Shown here piece after piece: positions 54,548-62,224 of a DNA stretch of 64,000 nucleotides. Source of the stretch: an uncultured Granulosicoccus sp. (lineage in GTDB: Bacteria; Pseudomonadota; Gammaproteobacteria; Granulosicoccales; Granulosicoccaceae); the NCBI GenBank assembly GCA_947492525.1, contig CANLNQ010000003.1, forward strand, positions 186,001 through 250,000, written 5' to 3'. The position numbers were made by a program, and so were the translations under genes. The notes under the pieces are model-generated. The model worked only from the letters and a program-made list of their open reading frames with translations, ran no database searches and was not told the DNA's origin. Numbering within the stretch: position 1 is the stretch's first letter; each line of letters opens with the position of its first letter.

Positions 54548-56287
54548 TCAGTCGATCTGAGTGGAAGCGCTCGCAATGCGGTTGCGAAACTCGCTCATGA
54601 GCCGATCCAGCTGCGCCAGTTCGATCGGTTTCGTCAGGTGGTGATCGAAACCGGCCTGTGAGCTTCTCTCCTGGTCCTCAGGCTGACCATACCCGGTTGT
54701 GGCGATCAACAGCATGTCATGACCGGCATGGTCGCTTCTCAGCTGGCGGGCAACCTCGTGACCGGAGATATCCGGAAGGCCAATGTCCAGCAAGACCACA
54801 TCCGGCGTCTTCTCTCTGGCAGCATCCAGGGCCTCGGCCCCCGAATTTGCCAACCTCACTCGATGTTTGCGCCGTTCCAGCAGACGCCCCAGTGCGGTGA
54901 CGCTGTCCAGGTTGTCATCAGTGACCAGTACATCCAGCACGGCGCGCTGTGTGCTCGGTGTGTTGTCGACCGGCGGGGACGGTACCGGTTCTGCCGGCCC
55001 GGTTGCCAATGGCAGGGACACCGTGAAGGTGCTGCCACAGCCCGGTCCATCGCTTTCCACCTGGACGCTGCCACCGTGCAGATTGACCAGTTCGTGGACC
55101 AATGCCAGACCCAGCCCGAGTCCATGGTTGGCTGGTAGGTCGGTATTGTCCAGTTGGACAAACAGATCGAAGACCTTTTCAAGGTCATCACTGCAGATTC
55201 CCTGACCTGTATCCTCGACACGGATATGGACGTGGCCCTCAGCAACTCGGGCATCGAGTCGGATATGGCCACCGGAAGGTGTGTAGCGAATGGCGTTGTG
55301 TAGCAGATTGACGATGACCTGAAGCAGCCGAACTGAATCGGCGTGCACGAGAATGCCCGTAGGCACATCGCCCAGTTGCAGTTCCACTTTTTTCGTGGCT
55401 GCATCGCCGGCAAGAGTGCCGCAGGCATCCCGCAGAACCGGGGCCAGTGCGATGTTGCTGCTCTTCAATGAGATCTTGCCACGACTGATTCGAGAGACAT
55501 CCAGTAGATCGTCCAGCAAACGCGTCAATTGCGAGCACTGTCTGTGCATCATCTGGACGGTCTCTCGGCTATCGTTTCGTGTTCGGATATCCATGTCCGG
55601 CGGAGCAGGGTCAGTGTTGCCCGCATCATCGAGCAGGCTCAGACCGTTGCGCAAGGCACTGAGCGGGTTGCGCAACTCATGCGAGAGCATGGCCAGGAAC
55701 AGGTTCTTGCTTTCGTTGGTATTCCTGAGCTGTGTATTCATGCTCAACAGCTTGTCGCGCTGTTGTTCGAGTTGCAGTTTCAGATCTCGTTCCCGTTCCA
55801 GAGCTGTTCGCAAGGTGATCCGTGCCATGACTTGGCGACTCAGGACCTGCAATGCACGCAGTTGCTCCTGATCGAGGTCGCGCGGCACGGTATCGAGCAC
55901 GCACAAGGTGCCGATCGGCAGATCCTGCTCTGTTTTCAGCGGCACACCGGCGTAGAACCGCATATTGACTTCATTGTGAACCAGTGGATTATCGCGGGTG
56001 CGGGAGTCGAGCAGCGTGTCGCTGATGATCAACGGTTCGTCGTCAAGAATGGCGTGCGCACAGACCGATTCATGCAAGCTGGTCTGATCTGCCTCCAGGC
56101 CGGTTCGTGCCTTGAACCACTGGCGATCGGCATCGACCAGGCTGATCAACGAGATGGGCGTCTTGCAGATGTTCGATGCGATCTCGACCAGTTCGTCAAA
56201 TTCTTCTTCTTTCGAGGTATCCAGAATCTGCAGGCCGTGCAAGGCGGCAATTCTGTCAGCTTCCTGTGGGTGAGGACCTGCCTTCAT
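54548..56287 (-). CDS. GAF-containing hybrid histidine kinase with C-terminal receiver
   Basis: 579 residues. A GAF domain (about 1-165) leads to the histidine kinase core: phospho-acceptor H203 in LFLAMLSHELRNPLSAL, then the ATPase with DTGQGI and GLGLGLALVHELVNLHGG. A short linker precedes a receiver domain (about 450-575) with D501 in VVLLDIGLPDI. No membrane segment is visible, so it is a cytosolic sensor. No separate response regulator is adjacent. The intergenic gap to the next gene is divergent and repeat-free. Confidence 0.94.
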   Translation of the reverse strand: MKAGPHPQEADRIAALHGLQILDTSKEEEFDELVEIASNICKTPISLISLVDADRQWFKARTGLEADQTSLHESVCAHAILDDEPLIISDTLLDSRTRDNPLVHNEVNMRFYAGVPLKTEQDLPIGTLCVLDTVPRDLDQEQLRALQVLSRQVMARITLRTALERERDLKLQLEQQRDKLLSMNTQLRNTNESKNLFLAMLSHELRNPLSALRNGLSLLDDAGNTDPAPPDMDIRTRNDSRETVQMMHRQCSQLTRLLDDLLDVSRISRGKISLKSSNIALAPVLRDACGTLAGDAATKKVELQLGDVPTGILVHADSVRLLQVIVNLLHNAIRYTPSGGHIRLDARVAEGHVHIRVEDTGQGICSDDLEKVFDLFVQLDNTDLPANHGLGLGLALVHELVNLHGGSVQVESDGPGCGSTFTVSLPLATGPAEPVPSPPVDNTPSTQRAVLDVLVTDDNLDSVTALGRLLERRKHRVRLANSGAEALDAAREKTPDVVLLDIGLPDISGHEVARQLRSDHAGHDMLLIATTGYGQPEDQERSSQAGFDHHLTKPIELAQLDRLMSEFRNRIASASTQID

Positions 56288-56444
56288 GGTGTCTACAGTT
56301 GTGGCCTGAGCTGCTGTGGCAGCGTATCTGAGGGGGGTGGGTGTGGTTTACAGCTTAACAGTAATCAAGTGGCAGCAAACTCAAACTGGCTCGCTTCACT
56401 GTGTTCGGTAAAACGAGGTATGCTGTAAACGCTACTTTCAATCA

Positions 56445-57356
56445 ATGGTTTATAAGGATATGAACCCAGAATGTCCGCGCTGCCGCGCAAACGGCAACGA
56501 GGTGGCTCGTCATGGCAGCTATTATCGACGCTGTGATGCCCGAGCCATCGACCGGTTTCGCTGCAAAGCCTGCCGCAGCACCTTCTCCCGAGCCACCGAC
56601 ACAGCGGCCTTCAGGCAGAAGAAACGTCGCATCAACCAACCGCTGATGGCCTTGCTCAGTGCCTGTGTGTCGATGCGCCGGGCCGCTCTGCTACTGAATG
56701 TGTCTCGCAGTACAGTCAGTCGACGGCTGGCATACCTTGGCGAACAGGCAAGGTTGCAGGAAGAACGCGTGTTGGATAGAGAGGCTCCGGTCAGGCAGGT
56801 ACAACTGGATGATCTGATCACGCTGGAGCACACCAAATGCAAGCCCTTGAGCGTCTGCGTGGTGGTCGACAGCCAGCGCCGCTTGATACAGGGATTCGGG
56901 GTGGCGCGTATTCCGGCCAGTGGCAATCTGGCGGCGATCTCCCGCAAGAAGTACGGAAAACGCCCCGATGAGAGCCGAAAGATGCGCGAGGAGCTGTTTG
57001 CCGAGGTGCAGCACCGGATCCATGCGGAGGCCTGTTTCAGCACCGATGGGCATGATCAGTACACCACATTGATCAAACGCCATTTCCCGGAAAGTTCACA
57101 TACCGTGCACCCGAGCAAGCGTGGATGCGTGACCGGCCAAGGTGAGCTGAAGAAGGTCGGCTTCGATCCTCTGTTCTCGATCAACCACACCCTGGCCATG
57201 CTCCGGGCCAACATCAATCGCCTCGTTCGTCGTACCTGGTGCACCACCAAGAAACCCGAGGCATTGGTGCATCATCTGTGGATCTATGTAGCCACCCATA
57301 ACCGCATGATTCGGCAGAAATTGACCAGGCAAAGTCCGGCTACAGAAGGTCGGTGA
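56445..57356 (+). CDS. IS1-like transposase, single gene
   Basis: 303 residues. The N-terminal zinc ribbon (CPRCRANGNEVARHGSYYRRC...FRCKACRSTFS) and helix-turn-helix (NVSRSTVSRRLAYLG) are followed by a DDE-type core (QLDDLITLEH, STDGHDQYTTLIKRHF, then INHTLAMLRANINRLVRRTWCTTKK). The architecture is that of IS1/IS1595-type transposases. I found no terminal inverted repeats or target duplication within about 150 bases of either end, so it may be immobilised. ATG 56460 is an alternative start. Confidence 0.75.
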   Translation: MVYKDMNPECPRCRANGNEVARHGSYYRRCDARAIDRFRCKACRSTFSRATDTAAFRQKKRRINQPLMALLSACVSMRRAALLLNVSRSTVSRRLAYLGEQARLQEERVLDREAPVRQVQLDDLITLEHTKCKPLSVCVVVDSQRRLIQGFGVARIPASGNLAAISRKKYGKRPDESRKMREELFAEVQHRIHAEACFSTDGHDQYTTLIKRHFPESSHTVHPSKRGCVTGQGELKKVGFDPLFSINHTLAMLRANINRLVRRTWCTTKKPEALVHHLWIYVATHNRMIRQKLTRQSPATEGR

Positions 57357-57430
57357 TGTAGCTGCTCAATCGATAATGCAACTCAGGAGATTTATCATGG
57401 GGCACTGAACACACTGATCGAGGCCAGTTT

Positions 57431-59521
57431 TCAGGCCGCCTTGACAGCGCTCCCAACCCCCCCGCAATGACTCTCCAGATAACGAGTCGCCTGGGCAACC
57501 GGCAGGGCCTCGCTGAAGTAGAAACCCTGCATCTGATCGCAACCGTGTGCGGTCAACCAATCCACCTGCGAGCGGACTTCGACGCCTTCGGCGACTACCT
57601 TCAGGCCCAGAACCTTGCCCATGCGCAGAATTGTTTCCATCAGCATGGATCGCTTCTGGTCGACGAGAAAGGCGCGGTCGATCTTCAGGATGTCCAGAGG
57701 GTATTTCTGCAGGTAGGCCAGGTTGGAAAAGCCGGTGCCGAAGTCGTCCAGCGTCAGCTGGATACCCATGGCGCTCAGCTGCTGCAGTGTCAGATGAATC
57801 TTGTCGGCGTCCCCGAGCAGCATCGATTCGGTAATCTCCAGTTCGATCATGGCAGGATCGCAACTGTTCCTGACCAGACATTCGGACACATTCATCATCA
57901 GATCGTCGTTGTTGAACTGATGAGCAGAAATGTTGATCGACACCGGTACCGACAAGCCTGCTTCCTGCCAGGCTTTCTGCTGACGCATGGCTTCATCGAG
58001 CACCCAGTTGCCCAGTTCCAGTATCTGGCCGGTTTCCTCGGCGATGGTGATGAATTTGTCCGGGGGTACCTGGCCTCGAGTAGGGTGATTCCAGCGTATC
58101 AATGCCTCCACGCCGGACACATAGCCGCTGCGGCAGGAAATCTTCGGTTGATAATACAACTCGAACTCCTGGTTCCGTATGGCATAGACGAGATCGTTCT
58201 CGAGGCCAAGCTTGTCCTTGATTCTGGCGCTCATCGTGATGGCCATCTGCTTGTCGAAGAAGCAGAAACCACACTGGCGGGCCTTGGCCATGTACATGGC
58301 GGCGTCGGCATTCTCCAGCAGGGTCGCGATATCCTCACCATCGAAGGGGTAGCGACAGATGCCGATGCTGGGCAGGATACGCAGCTTCTGGTTGCTCAAT
58401 TGCACAGGTTCTGCCATGGACGAGAGAATCTTCTCCGCAGCGAGCTTGAGCTCTTCGGTATCGGTGATCCGGTTCATGATCAGTACGAATTCATCGCCAC
58501 CCAGGCGGCTCGCCATGCTGTTGCCACCGATGGCCTGTTTGAGGCGGTGGGCTACCTCGATCAGCAGCTGATCACCAATGGCATGTCCCAGTGAATCATT
58601 GATGATCTTGAAGCGATCCAGGTCCAGGAAGAAGAGGCTGAATTCCCCTTTTTCCTCGTTCTCCGGAGAGGCAAGCAGTTCATTCAGATAGATCGTCAGA
58701 GCAGCACGATTCGGCAGTCCGGTGAGTGAATCGGTGTAGGCCAGTTTGTAGGCTGTCTGCTGGGCCTGTCTGCGCTCGGTGGCGTCAACAGCACTGACCA
58801 GTACCGAAGGCTGGCCTGAAACCGGGTCAGTACTCTTCTGCAAGGTCATCTCATGCCAGCGAGGACCGCGCGTGGTATTGACTTCCAGTTCAGTGGTATA
58901 GCACTCGGAACCCTCCAGCGCCTCTTCGATGATGATGATGTCGGCGTCGTTGACCAGGCGCTGTGGCAGCGTGATGCAGCGGCTCTTGATGGAATCTCGC
59001 GCAGCAGGGTTGCAGTAGATGAGTGAGTAATCCGAGTCGTACAGACTGATCATGGCCGACGTGTGCAACAGGGCGGCAGTACTGCGCAGTGTGTCCGAGC
59101 TGGCGTCCAGGATTTCGTCGACCACCTCGATCATCAGGGCCTTGACATTGTCACCGATCAGAAAGGGCGAGATCGAATGCTCGACGGTACGCCCTCCATG
59201 TTTGGGAAAGAGTGTCCACAATTCTGTGAGGCTGATGTCCTGCTCATGGCAGTCAGTCTGCAACTGCCTGATACGCTTGATGATCGGTGCGGTAACCGCC
59301 TGTTTGAATCCGCGTTCACGCAGATGCTCGATGGACCGAGCGTGCCAGAATTCCAGACCGGCCTGATTCGACCACAGGACCTGAAAATTATCCACATCAA
59401 AGATGCACAGGGGGTTCCTGACATGCTTCAGCGCATGGATCCTCGGATCGTTGGTGTAGTCGAAATCAGTCAAGATGGCATTGCCACGGTGGCGGGTTCG
59501 CAGTTGCCAAGTCAACTTCAC
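57431..59521 (-). CDS. PAS-GGDEF-EAL cyclic-di-GMP enzyme
   Basis: 696 residues. One or two PAS-type sensor regions (about 25-130 and 145-255), then a GGDEF domain with intact GGDEF motif (341-345), then an EAL domain with intact EAL (472-474) and DDFGTGFS. Both catalytic motifs are intact, and no RxxD inhibitory site precedes the GGDEF, so it could make and hydrolyse c-di-GMP. The start is GTG 59521; no alternative with a better ribosome site is visible. Confidence 0.93.
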   Translation of the reverse strand: MKLTWQLRTRHRGNAILTDFDYTNDPRIHALKHVRNPLCIFDVDNFQVLWSNQAGLEFWHARSIEHLRERGFKQAVTAPIIKRIRQLQTDCHEQDISLTELWTLFPKHGGRTVEHSISPFLIGDNVKALMIEVVDEILDASSDTLRSTAALLHTSAMISLYDSDYSLIYCNPAARDSIKSRCITLPQRLVNDADIIIIEEALEGSECYTTELEVNTTRGPRWHEMTLQKSTDPVSGQPSVLVSAVDATERRQAQQTAYKLAYTDSLTGLPNRAALTIYLNELLASPENEEKGEFSLFFLDLDRFKIINDSLGHAIGDQLLIEVAHRLKQAIGGNSMASRLGGDEFVLIMNRITDTEELKLAAEKILSSMAEPVQLSNQKLRILPSIGICRYPFDGEDIATLLENADAAMYMAKARQCGFCFFDKQMAITMSARIKDKLGLENDLVYAIRNQEFELYYQPKISCRSGYVSGVEALIRWNHPTRGQVPPDKFITIAEETGQILELGNWVLDEAMRQQKAWQEAGLSVPVSINISAHQFNNDDLMMNVSECLVRNSCDPAMIELEITESMLLGDADKIHLTLQQLSAMGIQLTLDDFGTGFSNLAYLQKYPLDILKIDRAFLVDQKRSMLMETILRMGKVLGLKVVAEGVEVRSQVDWLTAHGCDQMQGFYFSEALPVAQATRYLESHCGGVGSAVKAA

Positions 59522-59909
59522 GAAGCATGCTCATTTCCCGGCTGCCCACGGTGTAACTAACCTGTTCTGGCTGGAAAATCCTGGGAACTGTGCGTGGGTT
59601 CTCACCGTTTGGACCTCACAGGTTACATGTGGTGCATCGATAGTCAGGGGATGTGGTAAATATTTACTCGTGTTATCGGCTGATGCTGGCCGGCAATGCA
59701 GCTCTGTTCCCGACAGGAGGCGGAACAGCTTGAGAGACAGTACCGGTCAAAACGCGCCAATGTTCTGACTTTTCGGCTCGTCTGGCGACTTTTGTAGATC
59801 GTTGATGAACTTCTGAGAACCAGTAGGAATAGGCCATCGCGTTGAACTGGTAACGTCTGTTGCAAATCCGGGCGGTACCCGGTGTCAAATCTTGTCTGGA
59901 GCCCTCCCA

Positions 59910-60137
59910 ATGAAGCGTACGTTCGATTTTGTCGGTTTGAATACAGTGATTTCCGAAGCATTCAAGCCTTTGCATCAGGTCACGCCTGATCTGGCCCACA
60001 AGGCTGGTATGGAGGCCGGAATCAAGGGTACGACGCCTTCCAATTGCCATCATTCCTATTTTGCCGAAGAGGCGCTCGAGACCGAATGGTACAAGGGCTA
60101 CCGTGCAGGCAAGCAACAGTCTCAGGAAGAGAGCTGA
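59910..60137 (+). CDS. rmf: ribosome modulation factor-like protein
   Basis: 75 residues. AHKAGMEAGIKG followed by a cysteine and a C-terminal W-K-G-Y-R-A-G matches the Rmf pattern (A-H-x-x-G-x-x-A-G-I-x-G ... C ... W-x-x-G), known to dimerise 70S ribosomes in stationary phase. The chain is about 20 residues longer than E. coli Rmf, mainly at the N terminus. GGAG precedes ATG 59910 by about nine bases. Confidence 0.7.
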   Translation: MKRTFDFVGLNTVISEAFKPLHQVTPDLAHKAGMEAGIKGTTPSNCHHSYFAEEALETEWYKGYRAGKQQSQEES

Positions 60138-60219
60138 TAGCTCTGCGCAGGCATTGTGATTTATCGACCCGTCACCTGGTTCATGCCAAGTGACGTGATC
60201 CCGTGTAAAATTTCGGCGC

Positions 60220-60570
60220 ATGAGCTGCCTTGAACTGAGTGATGCCGACATAATCAAGATCGCCGAGCCCATGATGGACGACATCATGCTCGGTGTTTCT
60301 CGACGTGATTACACACTGCACAGCACCAATTTTTCAGTCAACCTGAAAAGTTGCATTACTCCCGAACGCTTTCTATCCGATTGCGATCAGAGAGAAACAG
60401 ACTGGGGGTTACCGGGCAGCCGTGAACTGACAACGATCTTTCGAAAGGACAAGTCGTTCACGCTGGTGTGGCTGCAGCAATATACCCGAACAGAGGAACA
60501 GGTCGTTGCCCTGACAACGGTCGCCCTGAAGGGCGGTCGTTACTTTGTGGATTATTTTCTCCTGCACTGA
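60220..60570 (+). CDS. conserved hypothetical cytoplasmic protein
   Basis: 116 residues, no membrane segment or signal. The pattern (LSDADIIKIAEPMMDDIMLGVSRRDYTLHSTNFS...WGLPGSRELTTIFRKDKSFTLVWLQQYTRTEEQVVALTTVALKGGRYFVDYFLLH) resembles a SnoaL/NTF2-type alpha-beta fold with a C-terminal sheet. I do not recognise the family. It follows the rmf-like gene by 80 bases in the same direction. Confidence 0.6.
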   Translation: MSCLELSDADIIKIAEPMMDDIMLGVSRRDYTLHSTNFSVNLKSCITPERFLSDCDQRETDWGLPGSRELTTIFRKDKSFTLVWLQQYTRTEEQVVALTTVALKGGRYFVDYFLLH

Positions 60571-60585
60571 TTGTGCAGTACCGGG

Positions 60586-60810
60586 CCCGTTGCATCGAGA
60601 GTCATGCATCGGGCCGGTCGCTCTGAGTTCCTTGGCCGAGTGTGTTGCATCGTGAGCCATGCATCGGGCCGGTCGCTCTGAGTTCCTTGGCCGAGTGAGT
60701 TGCATCGAGAGTCAAGCATCGGACTGGTCGCTCTGAGTTCCTCGGCCGAGTGCGTTGCATCGAGCGCCATGCATCGGGCCTGTCGCTTCGAGCTCCTTCT
60801 CCGAGTGCGG
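60586..60810 (+). repeat. 55-bp tandem repeat, about 4 copies
   Basis: The block GGTCGCTCTGAGTTCCTTGG recurs at 60616, 60671 and 60726, with a diverged copy at 60781, giving an exact 55-bp period; each unit also holds two GCATCG elements. It lies in the convergent gap after the hypothetical gene. There are no spacers, so it is not a CRISPR array. Downstream to 60962 nothing else is visible. Confidence 0.9.
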
Positions 60811-60962
60811 GGCAGCAAATCTTCTGTATTGAGTCCGTCACTCTTGGCTTCTTGTTCCTAATGTGTTGCACGGAACCCGACGCACTGAGCGCGTTTCCCG
60901 GAGCCAGTTTTCCCGGCCCTGTCGCACTCTGCACGCCTGCCAACGCGTCCACTGCACGCATT

Positions 60963-61283
60963 CTAGGGCGAGCTATTATCGGTGCATTCTTTTGCAGCGT
61001 CGATCTTCTGGCATAGAAATTCGAGAACATCGGTGTCGATGTTGGATGCAATGGTATCCAGATTGGCGCCGCGCAGTTTCTCCATGCCGGGGATGGTGTA
61101 GGAGCCCTGCTGCATGCCGTAGCTGGCCGCGATCCCGCCCACACCAGCTATGACCACCCAGAACAACATCTTGATGCTGCTCCGGACTATCTGCAGAACA
61201 CCGACGAAGACCAATAGTCCGCCGACGGCCATAAGCACTTCGTTGGCATACTCGAACTGCAGGAATTCTTGCCAGTATTTCAC
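60963..61283 (-). CDS. small two-helix membrane protein
   Basis: 106 residues. From GTG 61283 (AAGGA eight bases upstream) it has two hydrophobic helices (EVLMAVGGLLVFVGVLQIV and MLFWVVIAGVGGIAASYGM) and a cytosolic C-terminal domain. The frame extends to 61370, but that part lacks family character. I do not recognise the family. It is divergent from dsbB across 176 bases. Confidence 0.65.
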   Translation of the reverse strand: MKYWQEFLQFEYANEVLMAVGGLLVFVGVLQIVRSSIKMLFWVVIAGVGGIAASYGMQQGSYTIPGMEKLRGANLDTIASNIDTDVLEFLCQKIDAAKECTDNSSP

Positions 61284-61459
61284 GCTCGTTGTCCTTTTCA
61301 CGTTATCGCTGATCGGTAGTGTAACCGCAAGTCGGGAACCGACGCCGAAAAGCTCGGTCCAGTAGCTCATCCGGGCCCGGTGCAGGGGCCGGGATCATGC
61401 AGTAGCGTCGTTGTTTGCTACTCTTACGCCACAATCAACGTGTGTAACTTTCATCCTCC

Positions 61460-61981
61460 ATGAATCTGTCAAGTTTGTACGCTCGCCGCCTCATGTGGCT
61501 AGGCTGTCTTTTCTCCGTCATCGGTCTGATGAGTTACGCCATTTACGCCGAACGAGTGCTGTACCTGGATCCCTGTCCGCTATGCATCACGCAGCGGCTT
61601 TTCTACATACTGGTGGGAATATGCTCGCTGGTGGGGCTCGTGTTCGTGCGTCGTCGTATCGTGCAGCGGATCGCGGCTTCGCTGATGGCGCTCTGTGCCA
61701 TCGGAGGCATGATAACGGCCGGGCGGCAAGTCTGGCTGCAGCACTTGCCACCGGAAAAGGTGCCAGAGTGTGGTCCGGGACTGGCCTACTGGATGGAGAA
61801 CGAACCCTGGCTTCAGACTCTGTCCTTGCTGTTCAAGGGCGACGGCAATTGCGCTGAAGTGCATTGGACCTTCATGGGAATGAGCATGGGAGAGTGGTCG
61901 CTGGTCTGGTTTGTCGGACTGCTGGTGGTTGCCCTCGTTCTGCTGTTCAGCTACCGGGCGGGTGTTTCGGACGCGCGTTGA
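61460..61981 (+). CDS. dsbB: disulfide bond formation protein DsbB
   Basis: 173 residues, four helices. The two redox pairs are present: C39-P-L-C42 near the periplasmic face of helix one/two, and C104 with C131 in the second periplasmic loop. It reoxidises DsbA by passing electrons to quinone. Length and cysteine spacing match E. coli DsbB closely. Confidence 0.95.
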   Translation: MNLSSLYARRLMWLGCLFSVIGLMSYAIYAERVLYLDPCPLCITQRLFYILVGICSLVGLVFVRRRIVQRIAASLMALCAIGGMITAGRQVWLQHLPPEKVPECGPGLAYWMENEPWLQTLSLLFKGDGNCAEVHWTFMGMSMGEWSLVWFVGLLVVALVLLFSYRAGVSDAR

Positions 61982-62056
61982 TCGATTGGCGCTGCTCCTG
62001 CGTTATCCGCACCGTGCGGTGCGCCGGCACGACGCTCGCTTCCTGGCGAGTGTCGT

Positions 62057-62122
62057 GCCGAGTGCTGCCCTGAGAGTGCTGCCCTGAGAGTGCTGCCCTG
62101 AGAGTGCTGCCCTGAGAGTGCT
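62057..62122 (+). repeat. 14-bp tandem repeat (TGAGAGTGCTGCCC), about 4.7 copies
   Basis: Perfect units start at 62071, 62085 and 62099, with a partial copy on each side. The array lies in the convergent gap between dsbB and the xylanase gene. Nothing else is recognisable in 61982-62224. Confidence 0.9.
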
Positions 62123-62224
62123 TCGCAGCTGCGGCACTGCAGGCGCAGCACGATCTGACAAGGCCTGACGGGTCCTGACGCTGTCAGGCGCCTTTCCTGG
62201 CGCGTTTTGCCCGAGACGCTTCCC

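Noticed and set aside
59892-60137. Longer start for the Rmf-like gene
   Set aside because: The in-frame codon at 59892 lies upstream of the GGAG that serves ATG 59910.
60586-60810. CRISPR array
   Set aside because: Units abut without unique spacers and no cas genes are present; simple tandem repeat.
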